Assembly: GCF_002245695.1 (NCBI RefSeq)
Contig: NZ_NOII01000002.1
Location: forward strand, 434,001-498,000
Direction of reading: 5' to 3'
DNA: 64,000 nucleotides
Origin: Fictibacillus aquaticus
GTDB taxonomy: Bacteria; Bacillota; Bacilli; Bacillales; Fictibacillaceae
Below, piece after piece: positions 35,621 through 44,499 of the stretch; position 1 is the stretch's first letter, and every line of letters begins with the position of its first letter. The notes below the pieces were generated by a model. It saw nothing but the letters and a program-made list of their open reading frames with translations, ran no database searches and was not told the DNA's origin. Both the position numbers and the translations under genes were made by a program.

Positions 35621-37702
35621 TTGAAGCTGACTATCAAAAACCGAATCAGGATTATGCTGGGTGTCGTTTTGACCGGGCTCCTCCTGCTCCTTGCATTCAC
35701 TGCTCTTTACATTTTCAGCAGCAATAAGATGGAAAAAGAAATGAACAACATTCAGGAAACTCTATTACTGAGCAGCGGGATCATGTCCCAATTTTATGAA
35801 GTAAGGGCAAAGGAGCAGGATTATTTCCGTTCCCCCTCAGTTGAGAAAAAAGAGAGCGTCATTTCTTCGATCAGCAGTCTGGAGAAAGAAATTAACCAAT
35901 TAAAAAAGAAGGCTAGCTCAAACGAACAGAAAGAGGCGCTTAAAGAAATCGAGGATGTGACAGCCAGCTATTCGTCTGAATTTCAGATGACTTCTGGCAA
36001 ATCTGAACAGATCTTTGCATTAGAGAAGTTAATGAAAGAAACATCAGCGTCCTTCCAGGCAAAAATTGACGGGATGAATGACAGCAAGCTTGCCAGACAG
36101 CTTCTCATCATGCAGGTTGCAGAAAAAGAGGCTCTGCTAAGTGCAAACACGGAATCTGTTGCCTCTTTTAAAGAAACAGCCGCAAAATTTGACCTGCTGC
36201 TGGATGCTGCTGCAATTTCACCAGAAGAGCTTACAGACTTCAAGACAAAAACGTTGAAATATACTAGCTCTGCCGACACGATTCAAACACTTAACAGCGG
36301 CATCAATCAGTCGATTAAGACATTTGAAAGTACAGCACTAACTGTTGAGAACAGTATGAAAGGAATCGACCAGCTTCTCCAAAAAGAAAGAAAAGAGCAG
36401 AACACTTCACAGAAAGAATCCCAGCTATGGCTGACTCTCCTTTTAACAGGAATCAGCGTTCTCATTTCTGCTGCACTTATGGCAGCCGGCATCTGGCTGA
36501 TCCGGACCATCATGTCTTCTATCTCTCTTCTTAAAGAAGGCAGTTCCATCATTGGAGAAGGCAACTTAAGCCACCGTGTCACATTAAAGCACCAAGATGA
36601 AATGAGCGAACTGGCCGAAACGTTCAACATGATGGCATCCAAAGTACAAAAAGCGATGCTTGAGGTAAAAGCAGCAGCAGATAAAATGAGTTCTTCTTCA
36701 CAAAACCTTGCTGCCGTCTCCGAAGAAACGACAGCTCAGACAGAAGAAGTTGCATCTGCAGTCTTGCAAGTTTCTGAAGGAGCACAAAGCCAGGCGAAGC
36801 ACCTTCAGGAAAGCACCCATCTATTAGCTGAAGTAACGCATGCTATTGAAGAGACAAAGCAATACAGTGCGGAGATTTCTGCAGAGGCGCAAAACGCCAA
36901 AAACGAAGGGACTAAAGGAAAAGAGACCGTCTCTCAACTTCATGAACACTCTGGCAAATTCCTCGATCTGGCCAACAGCCTCATTCAGGAGATCCAGCAG
37001 GCGAGCCGACAGTCGAAACAGATTACTTCGATTGTAGAAACCATTCAGGAAATTGCAGGGAGCACTAACCTGCTTTCCCTTAACGCGGCTATAGAAGCAG
37101 CAAGAGCAGGGGATGCCGGCCGAGGCTTCTCAGTAGTAGCAAGCGAAGTCCGAAAGCTTGCCGAACGGTCAAAGAGCGAAGCGGAACGCATTCAGCAGCT
37201 AGTCACAGGAATGGCTAAACAGATGGAAAGTCTAGCTTCAGAAACAGCTTTGTTCGAGCAGTACCGAAAAGAACAAGAAAAATCTGTACAAGAAACGGAA
37301 AAAGCTTTTTCTGCCATTGCCGGCAATATCGGCGGCATCCACTTGAAACTGGCAAGCGTTCATGAAGCGGTTACCTTAGTTGAAAAAGCAAATAAAACTC
37401 TTTCTGAAAAAATGCATGAAGTAAGTGCGATTTCGCAGGAATCTGCCGCTATGACGGAACAAGTGAGCGCATCAGCTATCCATCAGAAAGAAGCGATTCA
37501 GCAAGTAAACCTTGCAGCTGAAGAGCTTCAAGGTGTTGCAGCTATTCTTGAAGAAGAGGTAAGCCAATTCCAGCTGGATGATAAAATGGATGACAACGAA
37601 GTTTCTTCCTATGTACATACAGAAGCTCATTACATAGACGAAGCCGCTGCGGCTGTTGAACAGGAAGAGAATGACCACATTGAAGAAGATCATCGTCAAT
37701 AG
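35621..37702 (+). CDS. Methyl-accepting chemotaxis protein
   Basis: About 693 residues. Membrane helix 1 (about 10-32), an extracytoplasmic all-helical sensor region (about 33-265, four-helix-bundle like), helix 2 (about 268-293), HAMP (about 295-347) and the cytoplasmic signalling bundle with the conserved tip [20 protein letters not shown] (about 476-495), which couples to CheA and CheW. The TTG at 35621 follows GGGG and gives the short N-terminal tail usual for receptors; an upstream in-frame TTG at 35531 would add 30 residues. Ligand unknown. The acidic tail ends without a CheR-binding pentapeptide that I recognise. Confidence 0.88.
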   Translation: MKLTIKNRIRIMLGVVLTGLLLLLAFTALYIFSSNKMEKEMNNIQETLLLSSGIMSQFYEVRAKEQDYFRSPSVEKKESVISSISSLEKEINQLKKKASSNEQKEALKEIEDVTASYSSEFQMTSGKSEQIFALEKLMKETSASFQAKIDGMNDSKLARQLLIMQVAEKEALLSANTESVASFKETAAKFDLLLDAAAISPEELTDFKTKTLKYTSSADTIQTLNSGINQSIKTFESTALTVENSMKGIDQLLQKERKEQNTSQKESQLWLTLLLTGISVLISAALMAAGIWLIRTIMSSISLLKEGSSIIGEGNLSHRVTLKHQDEMSELAETFNMMASKVQKAMLEVKAAADKMSSSSQNLAAVSEETTAQTEEVASAVLQVSEGAQSQAKHLQESTHLLAEVTHAIEETKQYSAEISAEAQNAKNEGTKGKETVSQLHEHSGKFLDLANSLIQEIQQASRQSKQITSIVETIQEIAGSTNLLSLNAAIEAARAGDAGRGFSVVASEVRKLAERSKSEAERIQQLVTGMAKQMESLASETALFEQYRKEQEKSVQETEKAFSAIAGNIGGIHLKLASVHEAVTLVEKANKTLSEKMHEVSAISQESAAMTEQVSASAIHQKEAIQQVNLAAEELQGVAAILEEEVSQFQLDDKMDDNEVSSYVHTEAHYIDEAAAAVEQEENDHIEEDHRQ

Positions 37703-37703
37703 T

Positions 37704-37741
37704 TTAAAAAAGGACTCCGGAAACTTTCCGGAGTCCTTTCG
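37704..37741. terminator. Bidirectional terminator, chemoreceptor / MltG-like gene
   Basis: GGACTCCGGAAA/TTTCCGGAGTCC, 12-bp perfect stem; A-run on the left, weak T-run on the right. Confidence 0.8.
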
Positions 37742-37744
37742 CAT

Positions 37745-38755
37745 TTAATCATTCCCTCCGAGAGAGGTATAATTTTGATGCTGCTCATACGTTGAAGAAA
37801 AATAATGGCTGCCAGAACCGTCCTGTTTGGCTACAAAATAAAAATAGCCATGTCTTGCCGGTCTGGCTGCCCCTTTCAGCGATTCATAGCCCGGATTAGA
37901 TATTGCAGTAGGCGGCAATCCCTTATTTAAATATGTATTATAAGGGCTTCTCACTTTAAGATCAGCGATCCTCAGCCTTGCTTTAGGCTTTTGCAGCAAA
38001 TATTGCACAGTCGCGCATGACTGCAGCTTCTGGCCTTTTTTTATCCTATTCTGAAAGACCCCGGCAATAACGAGCCTCTCCTGATCCAGCAGTGCTTCTT
38101 TTTGGACGATCGAAGCGATGATAACCACATCGTTTAATCTCTCTTTGTTTATGTTTAATTTTTTTGTATTTTCCAGAAAACGCTCCACAGCCTGCCTTAC
38201 GATCTCAGCTGCTTCAGTCTTTTCTTTAAAATAATAAGTACCTGGGTATAAATAGCCTTCTAATACAGGTATTGTTCCGTTTTTGTCATCAGGCAGCTGC
38301 AGCTTTTCAGACTGTTCGCTTGTCAGTGTCCCGGCTGACCGGACGGCTTTCTGAAAGGCGTGCTTATCAGCGATCCCAAGAGATTGTATTTTCTCTCCGA
38401 TCTGTCGTGATGTATGTCCTTCTGAAATGACGAGTTCAATACCTTTCCTTTCTTTCGCTTTTGTTTTCAGGTCGATGTACAGCTCACGGTATGAAGCATC
38501 TTTGAATAATGTATGTCTTCCCTTTACGATCTCTTTTCCGCCGCTTTGGAGTTTCCCGTAAACATAAAACAGCTGCCTGCTTTTTATGATATCCTTTTGC
38601 TCCAGCACACCTGCTATATCATAAAGATCGTCTTCTTTATGGACGGTGATGGTGATTTCTTCGCTTCTCGTTTCTCCCGGCAGCAGTGTCCAAACGTAAA
38701 TGGCAGCAAAGACAAAGCCTGCAAGAAGGATGAACCATGCTGTCCGCCGCCTCAT
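37745..38755 (-). CDS. MltG (YceG) family protein, possibly inactive
   Basis: 336 residues. N-terminal membrane helix (about 6-26), a LysM-like subdomain (to about 100) and the YceG/MltG domain. Family segments: EGYLYPGTYYF (about 167), GVFQNRIKKGQKLQSCATVQ (about 228-247) and SPYNTYLNKGLPPTAISNPG (about 268-287). MltG cuts nascent peptidoglycan endolytically. The catalytic motif usually reads ASIVEKE; here it is ASIVQKE (about 208-214), so activity is in doubt. The start overlaps the upstream membrane-protein gene by 4 bp (ATGA). Probably a paralogue of the main mltG/yrrL, which is elsewhere in Bacilli. Confidence 0.85.
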   Translation of the reverse strand: MRRRTAWFILLAGFVFAAIYVWTLLPGETRSEEITITVHKEDDLYDIAGVLEQKDIIKSRQLFYVYGKLQSGGKEIVKGRHTLFKDASYRELYIDLKTKAKERKGIELVISEGHTSRQIGEKIQSLGIADKHAFQKAVRSAGTLTSEQSEKLQLPDDKNGTIPVLEGYLYPGTYYFKEKTEAAEIVRQAVERFLENTKKLNINKERLNDVVIIASIVQKEALLDQERLVIAGVFQNRIKKGQKLQSCATVQYLLQKPKARLRIADLKVRSPYNTYLNKGLPPTAISNPGYESLKGAARPARHGYFYFVAKQDGSGSHYFSSTYEQHQNYTSLGGND

Positions 38756-39327
38756 GATTCAGAAGCCTTCTTTTTAGCAGTCAAATAGCCCCAAAGCGCA
38801 GCTGCAATACCGCCTGCTGTGTCTGAGATCAGGTCGACCATCGTGTCACTGTTTCCTCCGCCCTGCAGCGTCATATTAAACAGCTGGTCGAAGCTGAATT
38901 CGTAGATCTCCCAAACAACACCGCCAAACACCGAAAAGGAGAGGATGAACCAAAACGGCAGCCATACTGAAATATAAGAGCGGCCTTCCGTTTTCGTCAT
39001 TCTTTCGTATAGCGCTACAGCAACAAATCCAAGCAAAACCCCGCTCAGCAAGTGAAGAAACGTATCCCACCAGCCAAGGCCGTAAAAACCTCTTATCGAA
39101 CCGAGATATTGAGAAGCGAATAAAAAACCAATATAAGAAACGATAAGCGGCATGTTGAATTTTACTTTTGTAAAATGCGCGAGAACGATTGGAACTGCTC
39201 CGCAAAGAATGCCCGCAGCAGCAACCTGCCAGCTGTGAACGTCACCTTTTGGATAATAGTAAACAAGCATGGCTGCCATAAAAATCGTATAGCTCCAGCT
39301 AAGAATGATAATGATTTTTCTGTTCAT
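38752..39327 (-). CDS. Membrane protein, YjdF/DUF2238-like
   Basis: About 191 residues with six probable membrane helices. Motifs: GWWDTFLHLLSGVLLG (about 84-99), VVWEIYEFSFD (about 137) and DTMVDLISDTAGG (about 160-172), the latter acidic and in membrane-edge positions. This looks like the DUF2238/YjdF family; function unknown. ATG 39325-39327 chosen, with GAGG upstream; a GTG four codons earlier is possible. Translationally coupled to the MltG-like gene, so a role near the cell wall is plausible but inferred. Confidence 0.7.
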   Translation of the reverse strand: MNRKIIIILSWSYTIFMAAMLVYYYPKGDVHSWQVAAAGILCGAVPIVLAHFTKVKFNMPLIVSYIGFLFASQYLGSIRGFYGLGWWDTFLHLLSGVLLGFVAVALYERMTKTEGRSYISVWLPFWFILSFSVFGGVVWEIYEFSFDQLFNMTLQGGGNSDTMVDLISDTAGGIAAALWGYLTAKKKASES

Positions 39328-39387
39328 CTGCTTCTGCACCTCGATGTAACAAGTTAATCATAGAATGTGCAGACTGCCTTGAAATAT

Positions 39388-39418
39388 GAAAAACAGTCCT
39401 GATCAGGACTGTTTTTCT
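39388..39418 (-). terminator. Terminator of the DUF84 gene
   Basis: AAAAACAGTCCTGA/TCAGGACTGTTTTT perfect palindrome; the 5' arm is made of the last codons and stop codon of the gene. Confidence 0.85.
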
Positions 39419-39942
39419 TGTAAGCTATACTCATATTGGCCGAAAAGCATAAGGGCGATGTGCACGAACATCTCGTCACGATTAACGAGTCTGGAGGTAA
39501 AAATTCCGATCGCGCCTTCTTTCTTCCTAACATCAGCATCCTCTGTCAATGCAGCCATCAGCTGGCCAAGTTCACTTCCAGCTTGAAGACCGTCTGCTAT
39601 AAAGTCAGGAAGCTTGATGCGCGCCCCTCCTGCAGTGAATGTTTTGCCGCTCCGGTCTGTAAGAGCTCCCCAATTGCACAGGTACATGCCGTCTTCCATC
39701 TGCATGACACCGCCCTCAAGACCGATACCGATGTCTGCTCCCTCTTTCACACATGCTGCAGCACGGTTCAGTGCACCGGCCTTTGTTTCTTCATCGTTAA
39801 TTGGCTGCGGACGGACACCCGAAGGTACGTTATAAGAGACGATCTGCACTGTGTCCAGGCCGCTGGACCGAGCACCCGCTTCCACCGCTTTAACCTTTGC
39901 CGGATTTCCTGAACCTATGCCGATTATCAAACTTTCTGTCAT
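39403..39942 (-). CDS. Inosine/xanthosine triphosphatase family (DUF84, YjjX-like)
   Basis: 179 residues. Family members hydrolyse ITP/XTP to keep deaminated purines out of nucleic acid. The N-terminal GIGSGNPAKVKAVEAG (about 8-23) is the phosphate-binding start; GADIGIGLEGGV (about 69-80) carries acidic metal ligands. Its ATG overlaps the stop codon of ytoP by 1 nt (TGATG), so it is coupled to that aminopeptidase. Confidence 0.85.
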   Translation of the reverse strand: MTESLIIGIGSGNPAKVKAVEAGARSSGLDTVQIVSYNVPSGVRPQPINDEETKAGALNRAAACVKEGADIGIGLEGGVMQMEDGMYLCNWGALTDRSGKTFTAGGARIKLPDFIADGLQAGSELGQLMAALTEDADVRKKEGAIGIFTSRLVNRDEMFVHIALMLFGQYEYSLQEKQS

Positions 39943-41012
39943 CAGCTGTTCTCGATGATTGTTTTAAATGTCGTCTGATCAGCTGTTTTCACAAGCTTCA
40001 CCAGCAGTTCTTTAGCAGCCATATAATCATCCACATGAATGATCGATGCTGCAGTATGGATGTAGCGGGAGCAAATGCCGATCACAGCAGAAGGGACACC
40101 TTGTCCAGAAATATGGACATTGCCTGCATCCGTACCTCCTTGCGACACGAAATATTGATAAGGAATCTTATGTGTTTCAGCTGTATCCAGGACAAATTCA
40201 CGCATGCCCCTGTGCATGATCATCCGAGGGTCTAAAATACGGAGCAGCACACCTTTTCCAAGCTGTCCGAATTCGTTTCGGTCTCCTGTCATATCGTTGG
40301 CGGGACTCGCATCAAGCGCGAAAAACAAGTCTGGCTGAATCATGTTCGCTGCGGTTGTTGCGCCTCTTAAACCTACCTCTTCTTGAACCGTAGCGCCGGA
40401 AAACAGCGTGTTTGGCAGCTTCTCATCACTCAGTTCTTTTAAAAGCTCAATCGCAAGTCCGACACCGTAGCGGTTATCCCAAGCTTTCGCCATGATTTTT
40501 TTGCTGTTTTTCATCGGTGTGAACGGGCACAGCGGGACAACAGGCTGGCCAGGACGGACGCCCCAAGACTCAGCCTCTTCCTTTGAATCGGCGCTGATAT
40601 CCACATACATGTGTTTGAAATCCAGTGTTTTATTGCGCTGCTCAGGCGTAAGCAGGTGAGGGGGAGTAGAGCCGATCACGCCATCAATCGTCTCTCCGCC
40701 GGCCGAGATCACCTGCACTCGCTGTGCGAGCAGCACCTGGTTCCACCATCCCCCGAGCGGCTGAATGCGCAGCATGCCGTTCGGAGTGATCTTTGTTACC
40801 ATAAAGCCGACTTCGTCCATATGGCCTGCCACCATGATCTTTGGTCCGTTTCCTTTTCTCACACCAAAGATACTGCCGAGGCGGTCTTGGATGATTTCGT
40901 CACTATATGGCTCGATCTCTTTTTTTACAAAATTTCTTACTTCACGTTCAAATCCTGGAACACCAGGAAGTTCTGTCAGTGTCTTAAACAAAGAAAGCGT
41001 TTTTTCATTCAA
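39942..41012 (-). CDS. ytoP: M42 family (glutamyl) aminopeptidase YtoP
   Basis: 356 residues, di-metal cytoplasmic aminopeptidase. Metal-site segments: [10 protein letters not shown] (about 62-71), WDNRYGVG (about 177-184), EEVGLRG (about 206-212), ALDASP (about 229) and the final His in [12 protein letters not shown] (about 317-328). The start is TTG 41010-41012 after AAAGGGG at 8 nt; the GTG at 41030 would add six residues. Same neighbourhood as in B. subtilis. Confidence 0.92.
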   Translation of the reverse strand: MNEKTLSLFKTLTELPGVPGFEREVRNFVKKEIEPYSDEIIQDRLGSIFGVRKGNGPKIMVAGHMDEVGFMVTKITPNGMLRIQPLGGWWNQVLLAQRVQVISAGGETIDGVIGSTPPHLLTPEQRNKTLDFKHMYVDISADSKEEAESWGVRPGQPVVPLCPFTPMKNSKKIMAKAWDNRYGVGLAIELLKELSDEKLPNTLFSGATVQEEVGLRGATTAANMIQPDLFFALDASPANDMTGDRNEFGQLGKGVLLRILDPRMIMHRGMREFVLDTAETHKIPYQYFVSQGGTDAGNVHISGQGVPSAVIGICSRYIHTAASIIHVDDYMAAKELLVKLVKTADQTTFKTIIENS

Positions 41013-41087
41013 AATAAAAACCCCTTTCACCTATGTACGTTTCCATTGTACATTCAGTATCAGGGGAATTCCACTTGCATATTCTTT

Positions 41088-41756
41088 TTATCGGTAAATA
41101 ATCGGATCTTCGCTTCCGGCTTCGCGGAAGCCTTTCAGCCTAAGCTGGCAGCTGTCGCATACGCCGCACGCTTCTTCTAAGCCGTTGTAACACGACGTCG
41201 TTAATTCATAGGGCACACCTAATGTTAGACCCCACTCGATCGTTTCTTTCTTTGTTTTGTCGATCAGCGGTGTCGCAATTTGAATGCGAGCACCTGTCAC
41301 CCCAGCTTTTGTCGCCAAGTTAACAGTAGATTCCATACTTGCGATGAATTCAGGACGGCAGTCAGGATAGCCGCTGTAATCCACAGCAGAAACACCTGTA
41401 TAGACCGCTTCCGCTCCGATAACTTCCGCATAAGCACTGGCAAGTGAGAGGAAGATCATATTTCTCGCTGGTACATATGTTGAAGGGATGCCTTCTTCTG
41501 CTGTTTCAGGAACGTCGATCTTTTCATCTGTAAGGGCACTTCCGCCGATCTGCTTAAGAAAGTCGAGATCCACGATACGATGATCAGCCACACCATAGAA
41601 TTCTGCTACTTTAACAGCCTGTTCTACTTCTCTATTATGGCGCTGTCCGTAATGAAATGTGATCGGATACAGCTCATAGCCCGCATCTTTTGCTATTCCC
41701 ATACACGTTGTACTGTCAAGTCCGCCGCTCAAAACGATAACCGCTTTTTTACTCAT
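41088..41756 (-). CDS. queC: 7-cyano-7-deazaguanine synthase
   Basis: 222 residues. Converts 7-carboxy-7-deazaguanine to preQ0 with ATP and ammonia. PP-loop SGGLDS at residues 10-15; zinc-site cysteines in SCYNGLEEACGVCDSCQ (about 188-204). The last gene of the queD-queE-queC operon, 3 nt after queE, under the preQ1 riboswitch. Length is normal. Confidence 0.97.
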   Translation of the reverse strand: MSKKAVIVLSGGLDSTTCMGIAKDAGYELYPITFHYGQRHNREVEQAVKVAEFYGVADHRIVDLDFLKQIGGSALTDEKIDVPETAEEGIPSTYVPARNMIFLSLASAYAEVIGAEAVYTGVSAVDYSGYPDCRPEFIASMESTVNLATKAGVTGARIQIATPLIDKTKKETIEWGLTLGVPYELTTSCYNGLEEACGVCDSCQLRLKGFREAGSEDPIIYR

Positions 41757-41759
41757 CTG

Positions 41760-42488
41760 TTATACCCCTCTTTCTGCCGGATCCCAAATAATTTTATGAA
41801 GCTGGAGGCTGATTTTCGCGTTTGGAAGCGGATCGGCTAGAAGCTTTTCCACAAGCCTGCGCGGAGGCATCGTTTCCCAGACAGGGCTCAGTGATATCTG
41901 TCCTTTTTCATATAAGCTGTTCACTACTTTTTTAGTAATAGAAAAATCTTCGTCCGAACCGACTACAAATTTAATTTCATCTTGCATGCCAAGCTCTTTA
42001 AAATTTTCGTGATTCATTTTTTCCATTTCGCCTGAGGCCGGAAGTTTATAATCCATAACGAACCGCATCTTCCTTTTAAGTTCAGGATGAGACTGTCTCA
42101 GCTTTTCAAACGGCGCCAGATCGATCGCTCCATTTGTTTCAATATGAATATCCACTATATGCTCCAAATCAGCCATCCCGAGTAAAAGAGCCGCTGATTT
42201 CTCACGGTGGATCAATGGCTCACCGCCTGTGAAGCAGATCCTCTCTGCTTTAAAGCTCTTTATCGTTTCAAGAATCTCTTGAATAGACGCTTCGTACTCA
42301 GGTTTAGCAGGTGCATAGCTGTATGGTGTATCGCACCATGTACACCTCAGGTTACAGTGAAAAACACGGACAAACACAGTCGGATAGCCCGCAGCCAGAC
42401 CTTCTCCTTCGACCGTTTCAAAAATCTCGACCATCGGCAGCTTCCAAGCCATCCATTCATTTTTTACAGGAAGGTTAAATGTTTTCAT
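41760..42488 (-). CDS. queE: 7-carboxy-7-deazaguanine synthase (radical SAM)
   Basis: 242 residues. A radical-SAM enzyme that ring-contracts carboxytetrahydropterin. The cluster motif CNLRCTWC (CX3CX2C, about 45-52) is clear, and FTGGEP-type CFTGGEPLI (about 82-90) binds SAM. Its start overlaps queD by 14 bp, so translation is coupled. Product passes to QueC downstream. Confidence 0.97.
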   Translation of the reverse strand: MKTFNLPVKNEWMAWKLPMVEIFETVEGEGLAAGYPTVFVRVFHCNLRCTWCDTPYSYAPAKPEYEASIQEILETIKSFKAERICFTGGEPLIHREKSAALLLGMADLEHIVDIHIETNGAIDLAPFEKLRQSHPELKRKMRFVMDYKLPASGEMEKMNHENFKELGMQDEIKFVVGSDEDFSITKKVVNSLYEKGQISLSPVWETMPPRRLVEKLLADPLPNAKISLQLHKIIWDPAERGV

Positions 42489-42960
42489 CAGAGATCATCC
42501 ATTCCCGCTTTAACGTCGCGTAGCTTGTCGGTGTTTCATACAGCTTAAGCTCTTCAAGACGGTGGCCCTGTTTTTTCAAACCTTCTTCCTCAAGCCTCTC
42601 GTCAAGCTGCTCCCATATCCAGACGATCATGTTTTCAGCCGTTGTGTTCATGTTAGGAAGAACTTCGTTTAAATAGCGGTGATCAAGCTTGCTGTCGATC
42701 ACTTCTTTGTAGATTCGTTTGATATCGCCGAAATCTACAGCGATGCCGACTTCATCCACATAGCCGCTGATCGTGATGATCAGTCTGTAAGTGTGGCCGT
42801 GGAGGTTCTTGCATTTGCCTTCATAATGGTGAAGGTGATGCGCAGCATCGAACGTGAATTCCTTCGTTACCGCGACACGTTTGTTGTGATACTTCAGTTC
42901 TTCTTTCTTTATATCAACATTAAATTTTTGTACTTTCTCAGGAATCTTGAATTCCATCAT
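42475..42960 (-). CDS. queD: 6-carboxytetrahydropterin synthase
   Basis: 161 residues. Makes 6-carboxytetrahydropterin from dihydroneopterin triphosphate, the first committed step to queuosine. Zinc histidines are in FDAAHHLH (about 38-45) and LHGHTYR (about 54-60). ATG 42958-42960 follows AAAGGGTG; the upstream in-frame start lies inside the riboswitch terminator and is rejected. First gene after the preQ1 riboswitch. Somewhat longer at the N-terminus than E. coli QueD. Confidence 0.96.
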   Translation of the reverse strand: MMEFKIPEKVQKFNVDIKKEELKYHNKRVAVTKEFTFDAAHHLHHYEGKCKNLHGHTYRLIITISGYVDEVGIAVDFGDIKRIYKEVIDSKLDHRYLNEVLPNMNTTAENMIVWIWEQLDERLEEEGLKKQGHRLEELKLYETPTSYATLKREWMISDENI

Positions 42961-42995
42961 GCGTACACCCTTTCTGAAAAGAAAGCGCCGCAAAT

Positions 42996-43091
42996 AAAAA
43001 ACCCTCTGATATTGAACAGAGAGTGCCCATTTCTGTATCTGCACGCTCCCTAGTTTTGTTTAAAGAGGGGCGGGAATTGCGAACCCTCTTC
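42996..43091 (-). promoter_or_regulatory. preQ1-I riboswitch of queDEC
   Basis: Minus-strand aptamer at 43046-43091: stem AGAGGG with CCCTCT, loop TTCGCAATTCCCG and the A-rich tail AAACAAAACTAGGG, the class I preQ1 layout. Downstream, AGGGAG-C-GTGC can pair with GCACTCTCT (antiterminator), or CTCTCTG can pair with CAGAGGG to make a terminator followed by TTTTTT (42996-43023). Bound preQ1 would hold the tail and favour termination. Confidence 0.92.
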
Positions 43092-43182
43092 CTCATCAAG
43101 TAATATTAACAAAAAAGGCTGGAAAATTGAAGAACTCTTTTTGATATACTGTAATCAGAACAGACGAAAGGCAGGAAAAGAC

Positions 43183-43485
43183 ATGAAATGGAAAACATTG
43201 CTTGCTGCCAGCGCTGCAGGCGCGCTCGCAGGCTATTGGGTCGTCAAAAAACAACAAGATCCGCTGTCACCTGAAAAAGTGCTAAAAAAAGTAAAACACG
43301 CAATCGCTCCCGAATATGCCGTGAGCGGCACCTGGATACAGTATAAACCGGAAAAAGTTATGCGTTTTGGGCTTCCCTATAATGTATATAAAGGCGGTTT
43401 CTCTCAGATCCATGCTCAGAAAAAGCATGTGCATCATGAGTTTATTGCAGATGCAGAAACAGGCATCATCTTAGAGCTAAAATAA
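43183..43485 (+). CDS. ytzB: YtzB, small PepSY-like protein
   Basis: 100 residues. An N-terminal hydrophobic helix (LLAASAAGALAGYWVV, about 5-20) is followed by a small domain of PepSY-like character (AISGTW-type sequence near 44, HHEFIADAETGIILEL at the end). Likely anchored outside the membrane; function unknown. ATG 43183-43185 follows AAAGGCAGG at good spacing; the longer in-frame start is rejected. Divergent from queDEC. Confidence 0.82.
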   Translation: MKWKTLLAASAAGALAGYWVVKKQQDPLSPEKVLKKVKHAIAPEYAVSGTWIQYKPEKVMRFGLPYNVYKGGFSQIHAQKKHVHHEFIADAETGIILELK

Positions 43486-43650
43486 AGACTCTTCTCTTAA
43501 GGATTTTTGCTATTGAACGATTTATTTTGTATTTTGTAAGAAAGATCAGCAGGTTTGCCTCTAAAAAATCAAACGCTAAATCCTGAGAAAGGTTTGCATT
43601 CTCCCTTAATTACTTTAGCTGATTCTACATTACGTTCGGTTGATCATCCT

Positions 43651-43814
43651 GAATCCATCTTTGATAAAGTTGATCGGAGTGTAAGGCGCCGACTCCAGCG
43701 GGACGAGTGGGACAGGTGAGACCTCTCATGTCGCGTAGCGGCGAGAGGGCTCACCGCCCGCCCCGCGGAAAGCGTGCGCCTGAAACGTAGATCAACCTCT
43801 TCTCTGAATTCTTC
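43651..43814 (-). repeat. Modular palindromic repeat, copy E (ends + M2)
   Basis: Minus-strand order: left end, M2, right end. Its M2 stem reads CCTCTC/GAGAGG, so both arms differ from copies A and B but still pair. It lies between convergent ytzB and a secreted-protein gene. The stretch 43486-43650 shows nothing recognisable. Confidence 0.9.
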
Positions 43815-43836
43815 AAAAAGCAACAAAGATTAATCC

Positions 43837-43871
43837 AAAAAAAGACAGCCGCAATCGGCTGTCTTTTTTAT
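43837..43871 (-). terminator. Terminator of the secreted-protein gene
   Basis: AAAAAGACAGCCG/CGGCTGTCTTTTT stem, T-runs on both strands. Confidence 0.85.
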
Positions 43872-44404
43872 TAACGGTAAGTTGCCTGCTGATTATATAG
43901 ATTGTTCGCAAGCTTGAATTCTGTTGTCAAATATTGGCGTTTCTCCCATACAGTAAGAATGTATAGAGGAACTAAGATAATAATCGAAAGAAGAAGAGTA
44001 ACGACAATCCAGTCCATGTGTACGCCAACATCGTTCTTGTGAGATTTGCTGTACTTTACGATGTCTGGATTCGCTTTCGCTACAGCCTGCTCTGTCAGCA
44101 TCTCTTTTTTATCAGGATTGAAATAAACGATTTCAGTGCGGTCAAAGCTGAACACGTTATCGCGGACCGTTTTGTAAGTAGCTACTGCACCTACAATTTC
44201 TGTTGCTTCCAGCTCAGAATCTCCGTTTGAAAAGGTTTGTACATCCGAAAGTTCAAGTGAACCTTCTTTGAAATCTTTGTGCTTGTCCTTAAGGCCTTTT
44301 TCGATAGTTGTTGTCATTTCTTTTGAAGCCTCTGCAGCAGATACTCCTGTTGCGAACATCAATACTAATGCAAAAAGTGAAAGCAGTGACATTAATTTCT
44401 TCAT
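43871..44404 (-). CDS. Secreted, membrane-anchored protein of unknown function
   Basis: 177 residues. A signal peptide (MKKLMSLLSLFALVLMF then a TGVSAAEA cleavage region, about 1-26) is followed by an extracytoplasmic part (about 27-128) and a C-terminal membrane helix (WIVVTLLLSIIILVPLYIL, about 131-149) with a short cytoplasmic tail. I recognise no domain. The outside part has many charged residues and no cysteine. ATG 44402-44404 follows AAAGGGG at a rather long 11 nt. It lies between ytzB and ytnP, where B. subtilis has no equivalent I know of. Confidence 0.75.
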   Translation of the reverse strand: MKKLMSLLSLFALVLMFATGVSAAEASKEMTTTIEKGLKDKHKDFKEGSLELSDVQTFSNGDSELEATEIVGAVATYKTVRDNVFSFDRTEIVYFNPDKKEMLTEQAVAKANPDIVKYSKSHKNDVGVHMDWIVVTLLLSIIILVPLYILTVWEKRQYLTTEFKLANNLYNQQATYR

Positions 44405-44499
44405 ATGTGATGAATCCCCTTTCTTTTGCAAAATCCATAACCATTTTACCACATTTTCAGCAGCTGAATAGGTCTTACGTGATGGAAATTTTAAGGAAA

